Positions 26,340-37,304 of a stretch of 64,000 nt of DNA are shown in pieces. Source of the DNA: Mycobacterium colombiense. GTDB lineage: Bacteria > Actinomycetota > Actinomycetes > Mycobacteriales > Mycobacteriaceae. Position numbers and translations under genes: made by a program. Each line of letters begins with the position of its first letter. Position 1 is the stretch's first letter. Location of the stretch: contig NZ_LZSX01000032.1 in the NCBI RefSeq assembly GCF_001665835.1, forward strand, positions 124,001 through 188,000, given 5' to 3'. The notes under the pieces are model-generated. The model saw nothing but the letters and a program-made list of their open reading frames with translations, searched no databases and had not been told where the DNA came from.

Positions 26340-26472
26340 CCAGCCGAGAAGTTAGCCAGATGTCAAACAAGGGACCCGGCCGGACGGCCGCCGGCACGGC
26401 GCGGGCCGGCGCAAGGTTGCAGTTTAGCCAATCCTCTTGCAGCAAAACCTGGACGTCGTAGGCTCGTGGGTG

Positions 26473-27075
26473 ATGAGCAACTCAACACAACGGGATGCGG
26501 AGGACACGCGCGGCGAGCCGTCGCGCGCGGCTGATACTGATCGCATCCAGACTGCGCAGTTGCTCGCGTATGCGGCCGAGCAGGGCCGTCTGCAGCTCAA
26601 CGACTACGAGGACCGCCTGACCAAGGCTTATGCGGCCACCACGTACGAGGAGCTGGATCAGCTGCGGGCCGATCTGCCGGGGACGCCGATCGGCCCCCGC
26701 CGTGGCGGCAAGCCCAATCCGGCGCCGTCGACGCTACTGCTGGCATTGATGAGCGGCTTCGAGCGCCGCGGGCGATGGAATGTCCCGAAGAAGCTCACCA
26801 CCTTCACCCTGTGGGGCAGCGGGGTGGTCGATCTGCGCTACGCCGACTTCACCTCGACCGAGGTCGACATTCATGCGATGTCGATTATGGGCGTGCAAAA
26901 CATTTTGCTGCCGCCCGAGATCAACGTCGAGGTGCACGGCCGCGGCGTGATGGGCAACTTCGATCGCGCCGCCCTCGGGAAGGGCACTCCTGGTGCCCCG
27001 ACCGTCCACATTCGCGGCTTCTCGCTGTGGGGCGGGGTCGGCATCATCCGCAAGGCCCGCCGGCCACGCGGCTAG
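26473..27075 (+). CDS. DUF1707 / LiaF-like protein
   Basis: 200 aa. DUF1707 (SHOCT-like) lies at about residues 20-75: RIQTAQLLAYAAEQGRLQLN, DYEDRLTKAY, ATTYEELDQLRADLP. A C-terminal beta-rich cell-wall-stress domain like LiaF follows (SGVVDLRYADF, then GRGVMGNFDRAA). No membrane segment is obvious. It is the Rv0966c counterpart, 200 aa when the ATG at 26473 is used; a TTG at 26437 is an alternative. Function unknown; a role in envelope-stress sensing is inference. Confidence 0.75.
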   Translation: MSNSTQRDAEDTRGEPSRAADTDRIQTAQLLAYAAEQGRLQLNDYEDRLTKAYAATTYEELDQLRADLPGTPIGPRRGGKPNPAPSTLLLALMSGFERRGRWNVPKKLTTFTLWGSGVVDLRYADFTSTEVDIHAMSIMGVQNILLPPEINVEVHGRGVMGNFDRAALGKGTPGAPTVHIRGFSLWGGVGIIRKARRPRG

Positions 27076-27084
27076 CAGAACGCT

Positions 27085-27933
27085 TTAGTCGGGCACGTAA
27101 TCGAACGTGTCGGGGTTGGGGCCGTTGCGTCCCGACTCACCCTTGTTCAGCCCGGAGATCGCGTCCATGTCGGAGTCGTCCAGCTCGAAGTCGAACAGCT
27201 CGAAGTTTTCTTTGACCCGTTCCGGCGTCACCGATTTCGGGAAGACGATGTCGCCCCGCTGAATGTGCCAGCGCAACACCACCTGCGCGGCGGTTTTACC
27301 GCGGCCCTCGGCGACGCGGTTGATCACCGGATCGTCGAGCACCTTGCCCTGCGCGATGGGCGCCCACGCCTCGGTGGCGATGCCGTGCTCGCGCCCATAG
27401 GCCCGGACTTCGTCGTTGCCAAAGTACGGATGCACCTCGACCTGGTTGACCGACGGGACGGTGTCGGTCTCGTCGGCGAGCCGATCCAGATGTGCGACTT
27501 GGAAATTCGACACACCGATGCTGCGGGCCCGGCCGTCACGCTTGAACTCCTCGAAGACCTTCCACGTCGAGACGAAGTCGCCGTCGTAGAGGGTGGGCAG
27601 CGGCCAGTGGATGAGGAACAGATCGACGTAGTCGGAATCCAGCTTCTTCAGCGTCTCGTCGAAGGCGCGACGCGCATCCTCTGGCTTGTGAAATCCGTTG
27701 TTGAGCTTGCTGGTGACGAAGACGTCGCCGCGGTCCAGGCCCGCATCGCGAATGCCTTGTGCGACTTCCTTTTCGTTGCCGTACATTTCGGCCGTGTCGA
27801 TGTGGCGGTATCCGATCTCGAGTGCCGTCTTGACCGCCGCCGCGGTCTGGTCGGGCTTGATCTGGAATACCCCGAAACCCAGCTGCGGAATGCGGACACC
27901 GTCATTGAGTTCGATCGTTGGAACCTGGCTCAT
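27085..27933 (-). CDS. Aldo/keto reductase
   Basis: 282 aa AKR. GYRHIDTAEMYGNEKEVAQG holds the catalytic Asp and Tyr, then VTSKLNN (Lys), LFLIHWPLP (His), and the C-terminal cofactor block IVFPKSVTPERVKEN. It is NADPH-dependent; the substrate is open, possibly methylglyoxal or other aldehydes. The ATG at 27933 has a strong GGAGAAGGAGGAG. It converges on the DUF1707 gene with a 9-bp gap. It is most like Rv2971-type reductases, which in M. tuberculosis lie elsewhere, so position differs. Confidence 0.9.
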   Translation of the reverse strand: MSQVPTIELNDGVRIPQLGFGVFQIKPDQTAAAVKTALEIGYRHIDTAEMYGNEKEVAQGIRDAGLDRGDVFVTSKLNNGFHKPEDARRAFDETLKKLDSDYVDLFLIHWPLPTLYDGDFVSTWKVFEEFKRDGRARSIGVSNFQVAHLDRLADETDTVPSVNQVEVHPYFGNDEVRAYGREHGIATEAWAPIAQGKVLDDPVINRVAEGRGKTAAQVVLRWHIQRGDIVFPKSVTPERVKENFELFDFELDDSDMDAISGLNKGESGRNGPNPDTFDYVPD

Positions 27934-28011
27934 CCGTCTCCTCCTTCTCCAAGTGCCTGTACCCCGTCCAGAGCACACCTATCCCCCGACGGGAGTTGCC
28001 GATGCGGACAA

Positions 28012-29991
28012 CTAGCGACGGCGAGACCGCAGGTAGTCGCCGACCACGGCCGCCCCCAATCCGTCGAGATCGGGTACCACGACCCTTCCCTCGACCCGCC
28101 GGGCGACCTGGTCGATGAACCGGGCCAGGCCGGGGTCGCTGCCCAGCCGGAAGATGGTGATCTGGGCGCCCAGGCGTGCCATCTCGTCGAAGCCGCGCAC
28201 GGTGTGGGCGATGGTCCGCGGATGCGGCGGATAGTCGAAGAACACGGTCGTGCCGTCGCCGTCGAAGTCCTCCAGGTGCGCGGTCGGCTCGCCGTCGGTC
28301 ACCACCAGCACCACGGGCTGCGCGTTGGGATGCCGGCGCAGATGGCGCCCGGCCAGCGCCAGCGCGTGATGCAGGTTGGTGCCCTGCTCGTAGACGCCCT
28401 CGAGCCCGGTGAGCTCGGCGGCGGTCACCGTCCGCGCGTATCGGCCAAAAGCGATGATCTGCAAGGCATCCGAGCGAAAGCGCGTGCACACCAGGTGGTT
28501 GAGCGCCAGCGCGGTCTGCTTCATGGGCAGCCAGCGATTCTCCATCACCATGGAGAACGAGGTATCGACCAGCAGCGCGACCGCGGCCTGCGTACGTGTC
28601 TCGGTCTCGGAGACCTCGACGTCGTCGACGGTGATCTTCAACCGGCCGTCCGGGCCGTCCAGGGTGGCGGTTCCCGATTGCCGCAGAACGGCATTGGTCA
28701 GCGTGCGGGAGATGTTCCACGGCTCGGTGTCGCCGAACTGCCAGGGCCGGGTGGCCCCGGTGAGTTCGCCGGCCGCTCCCGCGCGCCGATGGTCGCGCTC
28801 ACCGCGGCGACCGGAAAGTTGTTGTGCCACATCGCGTAATGCAGTCTCGCCGAGTCGGCGCATGGCCTTCGGCGACAGCCGCCACTGGCCGTCGGAGCCG
28901 CGATCCAGGAAGCCCTGATTGACCAGTGCGCGTTCCAATTCGGCGAGCGTGCGGGCGTCGACGGCGGCGTCGTCACCGAGCTGGCGTGCCAGCGCGTCCA
29001 GGTCGACGTCGTCCATGGTGGCGCCCGGATAGCTCTGCGAGAGCTGCTCGGCCAGTTGCTCCAGCTCGGCGATGTCGGACAGCGCCTGGGTGCCCTCCCC
29101 CATCCCGAACGGGTTGTCACCGGAGAACTGCTCGGACCCGCTCCAGTCCTCCCCCGGCCGTGCCGCCTGCAGGTGCGCATCGAGCCGGTCCAGCGCCTGC
29201 ATCAGCGAGGGCGAGCCAAAAGCCTGCTGCGCCAGGGCATCCAGCTCTGCGCGCTGCTCGGCGCTCAGGCTGTTGCGGAAACGCTGCGCGGCGGCGGCGC
29301 GCTTGGCCAGAGAATCCAGCAACTCATCGACGTTTTGCGGATTCTCCGGGAAGAACTCGCCGTGCTTGTCCATGAAGTCTTCGAAGTCTTGCTGGGTGTC
29401 CTGGCCGCGGGCGTGCTTGTCCAGCAGGTCGTTGAGATCGTTGACCATCTCATTGACCCGCTGCCGATCCTCGTCGGTGGCGCCTTCCAGCGCCTGCTTC
29501 ATGCCCGCGAAGCGTTGGTCGAGCATCTCGCGGCCGAGCAGATCCTTGATCTGGTCGTACTTTTGGCGGGCCTCGCCGCTGCGCCAGTTGTAGTCGGAGA
29601 GCTCCTGGACGGCCTTGGCCGGCGACGACGGCAGCGCGTCCAGTTGCAGTTCGCCGAACCGGGCGTCGTCGTCGAGCGCGCGGGCCAGCTCCTTGCGTTC
29701 GGCCAGCACGGCCTCATCCAGAAGTTTCTTGATCTCCTGCAGGGTTCCGTCTAAGTTGTTGCGCCGCAACAAATCCCGTCGTCGCCGGTTGGCCTCGGCG
29801 GCCAACCGATCGGCACCGGGCATGTTCTTGGTGCCGCGGCGTAGCAGCTCGGACAGCGCACGGCGCGGCGACGTGCCGGCCATGACATCTTGGCCGATCT
29901 GTTCGAGCGCCTCGCGCAGATCCACCGGCGGGGCCAGCGGGTCGGGCCCGCCGGTGTACGCCGAGTAGCGCGAGGAATGCCCTTTAGCCAT
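28012..29991 (-). CDS. VWA-domain protein partner of an AAA+ ATPase (Rv0959-like)
   Basis: 659 aa. A long helical and acidic N-terminal/middle region leads to a C-terminal von Willebrand A domain with MIDAS motif DTSFS (D476). MoxR/VWA and Mg-chelatase-like pairs act as metal-insertion or complex-remodelling machines. Its ATG overlaps the stop of the AAA+ gene by 8 bp, so the two are coupled. The ATG at 29991 fits MAKGHSSRYSAY; the frame is open upstream across the neighbour. The target is unknown. Confidence 0.85.
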   Translation of the reverse strand: MAKGHSSRYSAYTGGPDPLAPPVDLREALEQIGQDVMAGTSPRRALSELLRRGTKNMPGADRLAAEANRRRRDLLRRNNLDGTLQEIKKLLDEAVLAERKELARALDDDARFGELQLDALPSSPAKAVQELSDYNWRSGEARQKYDQIKDLLGREMLDQRFAGMKQALEGATDEDRQRVNEMVNDLNDLLDKHARGQDTQQDFEDFMDKHGEFFPENPQNVDELLDSLAKRAAAAQRFRNSLSAEQRAELDALAQQAFGSPSLMQALDRLDAHLQAARPGEDWSGSEQFSGDNPFGMGEGTQALSDIAELEQLAEQLSQSYPGATMDDVDLDALARQLGDDAAVDARTLAELERALVNQGFLDRGSDGQWRLSPKAMRRLGETALRDVAQQLSGRRGERDHRRAGAAGELTGATRPWQFGDTEPWNISRTLTNAVLRQSGTATLDGPDGRLKITVDDVEVSETETRTQAAVALLVDTSFSMVMENRWLPMKQTALALNHLVCTRFRSDALQIIAFGRYARTVTAAELTGLEGVYEQGTNLHHALALAGRHLRRHPNAQPVVLVVTDGEPTAHLEDFDGDGTTVFFDYPPHPRTIAHTVRGFDEMARLGAQITIFRLGSDPGLARFIDQVARRVEGRVVVPDLDGLGAAVVGDYLRSRRR

Positions 29992-31369
29992 AGACGGTTT
30001 GACCCTCCCCGGATACCTTGTCGATGCGCTTGGCCAGATAGAGCGCCTCGAGCGCCAGCTCGAGCGCCGCGGCGCGTTCGCCTTCCGACTGCGCCCCGAG
30101 CTTTGCCGCGATCTTGTCCACCACGGGCAGGCTCGGGACCGCGGCCAGCACGTCCTTGGCCGACACCCGCTCACCCGTCGTCACCGCCGAACCGCCCTCG
30201 ACCGCGCTCACCAGCGAACCGACGTCGATGCCGCCCAGCACCCGCGACGCGGTGTCCGCGGTCGCCCGGCGTAGCAGGTGTTCGAGCACGGCCTGCTCGC
30301 GACCTTCCTCGCCGGATTCGAATTCCAGCTTGCCGCGCAGCACGTCGATCACCGTGCCCAGGTCCACCACCCGGGCCACCGGATCGGTCTCCCCCAGCAC
30401 CGCACCGCGATGCCGCGCGGCGGCGGCGACGGTCTCGGCGGCGGCAATCGCGAACCGCGCCGACACCCCGGAGCGTTGATCGACGGAATTGGACTCACGC
30501 AGGCAGCGGGCGAACCGCGCGATGACCTGCATCAGGTAATCGGGAACCTGGGCCGAGAGGTGCGCTTCCTGCGCGATCACGCCGACTTCCGCATCGAGCT
30601 CCAGCGGGTAGTGGGTCCGGATCTCGGCGCCGAAACGGTCTTTGAGCGGGGTGATGATGCGGCCCCGGTTGGTGTAGTCCTCGGGGTTGGCACTGGCGAC
30701 CACCAACACGTCCAGCGGCAGGCGCAGCGTGTACCCGCGGACTTGGATGTCGCGTTCCTCCATCACGTTGAGCATCGACACCTGGATGCGCTCGGCGAGG
30801 TCCGGCAGCTCGTTGACCGCGACGATGCCGCGGTGCGCGCGCGGGATCAGGCCGTAGGCGATGGTCTCCGGGTCTCCCAGGCTGCGGCCCTCGGCGACCT
30901 TGATCGGGTCGATGTCGCCGACCAGGTCGGCGACGCTGGTGTCCGGGGTGGCGAGCTTTTCGGTGTAGCGCTCGCTGCGGTGCTTCCATTCGATCGGCAG
31001 GTCGTCGCCCAGGGTGGCGGCCTTGCGGATGGACTCCGGGGTGATCGGCGAGAAGGGGTGCTCACCCAGTTCGGCCCCGGCGATCACCGGCGTCCACTCA
31101 TCGAGCAATCCGGTCAGCGCGCGCAGCAGCCGGGTCTTGCCCTGGCCCCGCTCACCGAGCAGAACGAAGTCGTGGCCCGCGATCAGCGCCCGCTCCAGCT
31201 GGGGCAAGACGGTGTCGTCGAATCCCAGAATGCCCGGCCAGATGTCATCTCCCTCGGCCAGTGCGGTGAGCAGATTTTCGCGTATTTCCTGCTTGACTCC
31301 CCGTTCACGATGACCGGCGGCACGCAGTTCGCCGACTGTGCGGGGCAGGTTGCTCGGTGACGTCACCAC
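29984..31369 (-). CDS. AAA+ ATPase, magnesium-chelatase/MoxR-like (Rv0958-like)
   Basis: 461 aa. Walker A is LLGERGQGKTR with K78. The Walker-B-like strand is IVAVNELPDL, Asn-Glu instead of the usual Asp-Glu. A DVLVVASANPEDYTNRG block follows, as in ChlI/BchI subunits. Two tandem GTG codons lie at the start (31369, 31366). It makes a two-gene unit with the VWA protein downstream. No tetrapyrrole or dehydrogenase substrate gene is adjacent. Confidence 0.87.
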   Translation of the reverse strand: MVTSPSNLPRTVGELRAAGHRERGVKQEIRENLLTALAEGDDIWPGILGFDDTVLPQLERALIAGHDFVLLGERGQGKTRLLRALTGLLDEWTPVIAGAELGEHPFSPITPESIRKAATLGDDLPIEWKHRSERYTEKLATPDTSVADLVGDIDPIKVAEGRSLGDPETIAYGLIPRAHRGIVAVNELPDLAERIQVSMLNVMEERDIQVRGYTLRLPLDVLVVASANPEDYTNRGRIITPLKDRFGAEIRTHYPLELDAEVGVIAQEAHLSAQVPDYLMQVIARFARCLRESNSVDQRSGVSARFAIAAAETVAAAARHRGAVLGETDPVARVVDLGTVIDVLRGKLEFESGEEGREQAVLEHLLRRATADTASRVLGGIDVGSLVSAVEGGSAVTTGERVSAKDVLAAVPSLPVVDKIAAKLGAQSEGERAAALELALEALYLAKRIDKVSGEGQTVYG

Positions 31370-31573
31370 ACCACGCTACGACGCGCGCTCAGACGAGTCA
31401 TGCCAAGGGCGTTCACTACACGCTTATTGACACCTGCGTCGCCCGCCTTCGGCCGACAACCGCCGGTGCCGCCGAGTGCGCGATACAGGCGAAGGCCGGG
31501 TGTCGTAGCAGATTGCCCGGCCTTCGCGCTGGATCGTTTGAGCCACCGCGCCGCAGCGGCGGCCCCGCGCGGA

Positions 31574-32143
31574 TTAACCGTTCGTAACGGTGGCCTCGGC
31601 GTCGCCGGGTTTCCAGGTGATGGTGCCGTGCTCGAATGTCGACTTCTTCATGCCGTCGGGGGTGTCGACCTCGTCGCTGGTCGGATAACCCAGCTGGCCC
31701 TGCGAACCGCCGAGCTGGTTCCATTTGTCGCGAATCTTGCCCCACACGACGTAAGCCTGGGTCTTGTAAACGATTACGCCGCCGTCGAACTGCTGGTAGA
31801 TGCCGCCATCCGGGTTCTTCTGCTCGTTGCCGGTGGGGGCGCCCAGGTCTTTCCGCGCCTTGTCGTCAAGGCCGTTGTACTTCGCCAGGATCGGCCCCTC
31901 GACCGTGTAGGGAGTGCCATTGGCACCGTTGATCTGCGTTGAACTCGGGGCACCGCTTGCGCTCGTGCTTTCCGATGGCGCCGCTGTGGCCGATGTTCCC
32001 GCGGTTGCCGAGGACGTCACCGAAGAGCTAGCAGAACTGGTTGCTTGCCCGGCGTTGTTCGTCTTGCTGCACCCGCCACCAATCAGCGCGAACCCCGCGA
32101 GCGCAACGGAGAAAGCAGCCGTTCGTTTTGTAATCTCACGCAT
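31574..32143 (-). CDS. Putative lipoprotein with LGFP repeats
   Basis: 189 aa. A signal-peptide-like N-terminus ends at a Cys (C25, LIGGGC), though the lipobox is weak because Gly is at -3. A Ser/Thr/Ala-rich linker follows and then LGFP-type repeats (e.g. GGSQGQLGYPTSDE), which are linked to cell-wall anchoring in actinobacteria. The ATG at 32143 has AAGGA upstream; the longer frame is not supported. It is probably extracytoplasmic and arabinogalactan/peptidoglycan associated. Confidence 0.7.
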   Translation of the reverse strand: MREITKRTAAFSVALAGFALIGGGCSKTNNAGQATSSASSSVTSSATAGTSATAAPSESTSASGAPSSTQINGANGTPYTVEGPILAKYNGLDDKARKDLGAPTGNEQKNPDGGIYQQFDGGVIVYKTQAYVVWGKIRDKWNQLGGSQGQLGYPTSDEVDTPDGMKKSTFEHGTITWKPGDAEATVTNG

Positions 32144-32377
32144 TTCATTCCTTTCGAGAATGGACGGGACCCGCCGTCCGCGTATCGACAAGGGAAGGTA
32201 GGTCGATCCACGACCAGCCGAAAAAATAGTGAGTTCACAACGGCCGAGCCGTCGGGTCCTCCCCGAACGCATCGTACTGAGGATGGTCGCCTTTTGTGAC
32301 CCCCATCACCAACGGGCCGCTCGATGATGGAACTCGCGGCAGCGTCCGGGTTACACCGATATCAGTGCACACCGTGG

Positions 32378-33961
32378 CTAGTGCGCGAAGTGACGCGCCC
32401 CGGTGAGATAGAGCGAAATGCCGGCACTGGCGGCCGCCGCGGTCACCTCGTCGTCACGCACCGATCCGCCGGGGTGCACGATCGCCTTCACCCCGGCGCC
32501 GGTCAGCGTCTCGAGTCCGTCGGGGAAGGGGAAGAACGCATCCGAGGCCGCGACCGAGCCGCGTACCCGGTCGCCGCCGCGTTCGACGGCCAGCCGCGCG
32601 GCGTCGACCCGGTTCACCTGACCCATGCCGACGCCGATGGTGGCGCCGCCGCCGGCGATCACGATCGCGTTCGATTTCACGGCGCGACACACGCGCCAGG
32701 CGAAGACCAGGTCGGCCAGCGTCGCCGGATCGGCGGGTGAGCCGGTGGCCAGCGTCCAGTTCGCCGGGTTGTCGCCGTGCGCGTCGAGCTCGTCGCGCTG
32801 CTGCACCAACAGGCCGCCGCTGATCGGCCGCAGCTCGGTGCCACCGCTCAGCGGCTCCGAACCCACCAGCACCCGGATGTTCTTCTTGCGGGTCAGCACC
32901 TCCAGGGCGGCCGGCTCGTACGCGGGCGCGACGATGACCTCGGTGAAGATGGTGCTCACATATTCGGCCATCTCCAGGCTGACTTCGGTGTTGGCCGCGA
33001 TGACCCCACCAAAGGCGCTCAGCGGATCGCACTCGTGCGCCTTGCGGTGTGCGTCCGCGACCGATGCCGACGAGATGGCGATGCCACATGGGTTGGCGTG
33101 CTTGATGATTGCCACGCAGGTCTGCTCGTGGTCGAAGGCGGCCCTCCAGGCCGCGTCCGCATCGGTGAAGTTGTTGTAGGACATCTCTTTTCCGTGCAGC
33201 TGCTCGGCCTGCGCCAGCCCCGGCCACGCGCCCGGGTCGCTGTACAACGCCGCCTGCTGATGCGGGTTCTCGCCGTAGCGCAGCATCGCCGAGCGGCGCC
33301 AGCTGCGGCCCAGCCACTTCGGGAAGGCCGTCGGCGGGTGTTCGGGAGCCAGCGTCGACTCCATCCAGCTCGCGACCGCGATGTCGTATTCGGCCGTGTG
33401 CCGAAACGCCAGCGAGGCCAGCTTTTTACGCTCGGCGAGGGTGAAGCCGCCTTCGCGCGCCGCGGCGAGCACTCCGTCGTAGCCCCGCGGGTCGGTGATC
33501 ACCGCCACGCTGGGATGGTTTTTCGCCGCGGCCCGCACCATCGACGGGCCGCCGATGTCGATCTGTTCGACGCATTCGTCGATGCTTGCCCCGGAGTCGA
33601 CGGTCTCGGTGAAGGGGTACAGGTTGACGACGACGAGCTCGAACGCGGCAATGCCAAGTTCCTCGAGTGCGGCGGCGTGCTCGGGTTTGCGAAGGTCCGC
33701 CAGCAGGCCCGCGTGCACGCGCGGGTGCAGTGTCTTGACCCGGCCGTCGAGCACCTCCGGAAAACCGGTCAGTTCCTCGACGCGGGTCACCGGAATGCCT
33801 TTGTCGGCAATGACCTTCGCGGTGGACCCGGTCGAGACGATCTCGACGCCCGCACCGGCCAGGCCCTGGGCGAGGTCGACCAGCCCCGTCTTGTCGTACA
33901 CGCTGATCAAGGCGCGCCGGATCGGCCGTTTGGCGTCTTCGCGCCAGTCGTCGGTGCTCAT
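32378..33961 (-). CDS. purH: Bifunctional AICAR transformylase/IMP cyclohydrolase
   Basis: 527 aa. An N-terminal MGS-like IMP cyclohydrolase domain ([28 protein letters not shown]) and a C-terminal AICAR formyltransferase with IKHANPCG. It catalyses the last two steps of purine synthesis. The ATGA overlap with purN upstream gives a coupled purN-purH pair, as in M. tuberculosis Rv0956-Rv0957. Confidence 0.97.
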   Translation of the reverse strand: MSTDDWREDAKRPIRRALISVYDKTGLVDLAQGLAGAGVEIVSTGSTAKVIADKGIPVTRVEELTGFPEVLDGRVKTLHPRVHAGLLADLRKPEHAAALEELGIAAFELVVVNLYPFTETVDSGASIDECVEQIDIGGPSMVRAAAKNHPSVAVITDPRGYDGVLAAAREGGFTLAERKKLASLAFRHTAEYDIAVASWMESTLAPEHPPTAFPKWLGRSWRRSAMLRYGENPHQQAALYSDPGAWPGLAQAEQLHGKEMSYNNFTDADAAWRAAFDHEQTCVAIIKHANPCGIAISSASVADAHRKAHECDPLSAFGGVIAANTEVSLEMAEYVSTIFTEVIVAPAYEPAALEVLTRKKNIRVLVGSEPLSGGTELRPISGGLLVQQRDELDAHGDNPANWTLATGSPADPATLADLVFAWRVCRAVKSNAIVIAGGGATIGVGMGQVNRVDAARLAVERGGDRVRGSVAASDAFFPFPDGLETLTGAGVKAIVHPGGSVRDDEVTAAAASAGISLYLTGARHFAH

Positions 33962-34605
33962 CGGTTCGTCGCCTTTCGTCCGATCGTCGCTGTTCTCCCG
34001 ACCAGGGTCAGGCCGCCGGTTGCGATCGCAGCCACCACGTCCACCAAGAGCTTGCGTTCGGTGACTTTGATGCGTTCATGCAGAGTCTCTTCGGTGTCGC
34101 CGTCGAGCACCGGAACGGATTCCTGCGCCAGAATCGGCCCGGTGTCCGTCCCGGCGTCTACCAGGTGCACCGTACAGCCTGTGACCTTCACACCGTAGGC
34201 CAACGCTTCGGCCACTCCGTGCGCGCCCGGGAACGCCGGCAGCAGCGCCGGATGGGTGTTGATAACGCGACCGTAGAACCGCGAAAGAAACTGCGGCCCA
34301 AGGATTTTCATGAAGCCGGCGGAGACCACCAGGTCGGGTGAATGCGCGGCGGTGGCCTCGGTGATGGCCGCGTCCCAGGCGACGCGGTCCGGGTGATCGC
34401 CGAGCCGGACGGTGAACGCGGGCACGGACGCCGCCGCGGCGATCTCGGTGGCCAGGCAGTCGCGGTCGGCGCCGACGGCGACCACCCTGGCCGGGTAGTC
34501 CGCGACGGCGGAGGTCAGCAGTGAATTCAGCAGCGACCCGGTGCCCGACGCCAGTACCACTACCCGTGCCGGTGCGTTCCGGGGCACATGGAGCGGTTCG
34601 ACCAC
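33958..34605 (-). CDS. purN: Phosphoribosylglycinamide formyltransferase
   Basis: 215 aa with GTG start at 34605, the same length as I recall for M. tuberculosis Pur[16 protein letters not shown] binds the phosphate; [15 protein letters not shown] and [12 protein letters not shown] carry the catalytic Asn, His and Asp. It adds a formyl group from 10-formyl-THF to GAR. The frame is open to 34686 (ATG) but that part lacks homology. No strong ribosome-binding site is seen at either start. Confidence 0.93.
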   Translation of the reverse strand: MVEPLHVPRNAPARVVVLASGTGSLLNSLLTSAVADYPARVVAVGADRDCLATEIAAAASVPAFTVRLGDHPDRVAWDAAITEATAAHSPDLVVSAGFMKILGPQFLSRFYGRVINTHPALLPAFPGAHGVAEALAYGVKVTGCTVHLVDAGTDTGPILAQESVPVLDGDTEETLHERIKVTERKLLVDVVAAIATGGLTLVGRTATIGRKATNR

Positions 34606-34719
34606 ATCGGCGAGCCTAGCCCGACGACGATGCGCGTCGTGCAGCGACGTGAGGAGTCGGGCAATCGACTCGGGCGACGTCATCACCCCGACGATCGGGC
34701 CGGCCGCAGGGCAAAAGGC

Positions 34720-36126
34720 CTAATCCCCGGAATCTCGCTCAGACGCGCGTCGCTCCGGTTCGGCGGGGGGTGGCGCGTCGCCACCGGCCGGTGCGTCGGG
34801 TTCGGTCGGGTCGCCGGGGGCACCCACATCGCCCGGAGGCACGTCGCCCGAGTCGGCCGAATCCGACGGGATCGCGTCCTCCCCCTCGGCGTCCTCGGAC
34901 AGCCGATCGTCGTCGAAAACGCCCGCGAAGTCTGCGGGTTCCTCGACCGCCGCGGCGGGTGCGGGCCTGGGCTTGATCCGTCGGGGACGGCGCATGATCC
35001 CCCCGCTCATCACCACGGTGATGCCGCCGACGACCGCGAACCAGAAGAAGACGCCGACGAGCAACGCGCCCTGGTCCACACCGACGTGGCCGAAGTTGCC
35101 CAGCTGGCCGCTGCCGGCGTACGCGAGCAACGACATCACCAGCGTCCCGCCGACCGCGGCCACCAGCAGCTTGGCCGCGGCCGCGAGCAGTGGCAACGCA
35201 CGCCGGGCGCATTGCTGGCCGACCGCCACACCGGAGGACGCGCCGATGATCAGCAGCGCCACCCAGACCGGCCCCAACGGTGGCCTGGGGACCGCGGCCA
35301 GCACCGGCAGGGCCGGGATATCGCCACCGAACACGGTGAATGAACTGAAGGTCGCGAACCCGATATGCGCGCTGGAGCCGACGGCCATCGCCGCGGTGCC
35401 CACAATCACGTTGGGCGCGTAGAGCATTGACAGCAGGGTGAGGCTGAATTCGCCGAAGATCGAATCGGTGATGCCGTAGAGCTCCTGCATGGTCGACCAG
35501 TGCACGACCAGCGACCCGGCCGCCACCAGGCCGGACAGCCCCAGCAACGCCAGCAGGCCGGCGGATGCGGCGCGCACGGAGTCGCCGAGCCAGAACGGCA
35601 GCGACGCCGCCGCCAGCGCGCGCGGCCCCACCCGGGACCACACACCGATCCCGGCGCCGGCGGCATGCACCACGAGCACGCTGAGGAACGCGCGCAGCGC
35701 GCTGGGCGTTTGCAGCTCGGTGATCACCGAGGACGCGTCGTGGATGACCGCCAGCGCTATCGCCGCCATGAGCAGCGGGCCGCCCAACGCCGAGGCGACG
35801 ACCCAGCGGACGACCAGCCACGACGAGTGGGGCGTGGTGGCGCGCGCTGTGCTGCGCGCGGTCGCCCAGATCATCAGCAGGGCCGGCAGCAGCGGCATCA
35901 CACCGAGTTCGCGGCCACCGATCGAGACCGGGACCTGGTGCACGCCCAACCACATGCTGGCGATGGCGCCCAGCGCGCCGGTCATGTCGCTGTTGGCAAT
36001 CAACAACTGGATCAGCGTCACCGCGGCGATGATGACCAACGCCACCCCTGCCGGCGCGAACGCGACCCTGACTAGATCACGCGCCTGCCGAGCGCCCGCT
36101 GCCCGGTTGTCCTCCACCCGTGTCAC
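34720..36126 (-). CDS. perM: PerM-like polytopic membrane protein (DUF6350)
   Basis: 468 aa. About eight to ten hydrophobic segments between residues 25 and 380, then an acidic, Pro-rich cytoplasmic tail of about 80 residues. The place next to purNH and the Rv0954-like gene identifies it as the Rv0955 counterpart, called PerM in M. tuberculosis and linked to cell division under stress and persistence. It is upstream of purN with a 114-bp gap on the same strand. Confidence 0.85.
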   Translation of the reverse strand: MTRVEDNRAAGARQARDLVRVAFAPAGVALVIIAAVTLIQLLIANSDMTGALGAIASMWLGVHQVPVSIGGRELGVMPLLPALLMIWATARSTARATTPHSSWLVVRWVVASALGGPLLMAAIALAVIHDASSVITELQTPSALRAFLSVLVVHAAGAGIGVWSRVGPRALAAASLPFWLGDSVRAASAGLLALLGLSGLVAAGSLVVHWSTMQELYGITDSIFGEFSLTLLSMLYAPNVIVGTAAMAVGSSAHIGFATFSSFTVFGGDIPALPVLAAVPRPPLGPVWVALLIIGASSGVAVGQQCARRALPLLAAAAKLLVAAVGGTLVMSLLAYAGSGQLGNFGHVGVDQGALLVGVFFWFAVVGGITVVMSGGIMRRPRRIKPRPAPAAAVEEPADFAGVFDDDRLSEDAEGEDAIPSDSADSGDVPPGDVGAPGDPTEPDAPAGGDAPPPAEPERRASERDSGD

Positions 36127-36164
36127 TCTGGGGCACGTCCCCGACTAGGCGCGACAGCGCACGG

Positions 36165-37073
36165 TCAGGCGGGCGCTGGCCCAGACGGTGACGACCCCGA
36201 CTGCTGCTCCTGGCCGAACTGCTGGCCCCCACCCTGCTCGGAGAAGTTCGTCGTCGCCGAACCGGCATCCGATCCACCGACGTTCGGCGGCGGGCTGAAG
36301 CTGGGGAAGCCGGTGGGCGGCGTGGACGGGCCCTGCTGCTGCGCGGACGGCTGGGAACCCGACTGCGGCGCCGGCTGAGCACCGAAACCGCCGGTCGGCA
36401 CGCCGCTCTGGGTGGGCGCCCCGCTCGGGGAATAGCCGCCGTACTGCGACCCGTATCCCTGCGGCGATTGCTGCTGGCCCCCGTGCTGCTGGCCGCCCTG
36501 CTGTCCGTAGTAGGGCTGCTGGCCGTACTGGCCGTATTGCCCGTACTGGTTGTACTGCGCGTACGGGTCGTACTTGGGCCGCGGCGCCGGTGCGGTGATC
36601 ACCCCGGACTCCAGCAGGACCACGACGACCGCGGCGATCGCCTGCAGCACGACGGCCGCCACCAGCGGCCACATCGCCCAGCCGATCGCGAAACCGGCGG
36701 GCAGGTTGATCGTCTCGGTGATGGCCAGCAACGCACCCAGAACCGCGATCACCGCGACGATTCCCGGGTAGTTCTTGGTCTTCGGCAGCAGGCCGAGCCC
36801 GGCGAGCAGCGCGGCCAGGACGGCGACCACCACCGCGGTGCCCGCGTCGCCGGCGCGTCCACCGATGCCCGGGCCGAGGTCGGCTCCGATGGTGAAGGTG
36901 GGACCGAAGTTCAGGAGGTATGCCGCCAGACCCAGCACGACCACCGCGATGTTCAGGTAGGACGGCAGCTTGCTCGTTCCGTCGTCGTCCTTGGCGAAGG
37001 ACGGTGTGGCGCCCGCATAGCCGCCGCCGGGTTGCGCCGGTGGATAGCCCGGGCTTCCGGGAGAGTAGGTCAT
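36165..37073 (-). CDS. Rv0954-like 34-kDa antigenic membrane protein (DUF5336)
   Basis: 302 aa. A short Pro/Gly-rich N-terminus precedes four hydrophobic segments (from [14 protein letters not shown] at about 38 to about 165), then a C-terminal tail rich in Gln, Tyr, Gly and Pro with YGQ-type repeats. The homolog is reported to belong to the mycobacterial division complex. The ATG at 37073 has AGGAGGAGCC upstream. With PerM next to it on the same strand, this is a division-related membrane cluster. Confidence 0.87.
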   Translation of the reverse strand: MTYSPGSPGYPPAQPGGGYAGATPSFAKDDDGTSKLPSYLNIAVVVLGLAAYLLNFGPTFTIGADLGPGIGGRAGDAGTAVVVAVLAALLAGLGLLPKTKNYPGIVAVIAVLGALLAITETINLPAGFAIGWAMWPLVAAVVLQAIAAVVVVLLESGVITAPAPRPKYDPYAQYNQYGQYGQYGQQPYYGQQGGQQHGGQQQSPQGYGSQYGGYSPSGAPTQSGVPTGGFGAQPAPQSGSQPSAQQQGPSTPPTGFPSFSPPPNVGGSDAGSATTNFSEQGGGQQFGQEQQSGSSPSGPAPA

Positions 37074-37304
37074 GGCTCCTCCTGTTGCTTCCAGTGCCTT
37101 GAACTGCCTGGCGGTCGCCACGGTTGCAGTGCAACGCTGTGCTTCCAGGCGCCTCGCTGCGTTAGCGACGCGGTCGATCACCCACGCTAGCGCACGTGCG
37201 GCAACCTGTGCCGCTGCCACTGGCTTGAATGGTGCGGCCCACGCCGGCGGCGCCGGGAGCCCCTCGCGAGACGGTCCGTGTCACCACGGCTTGCCCAGCG
37301 GAGG

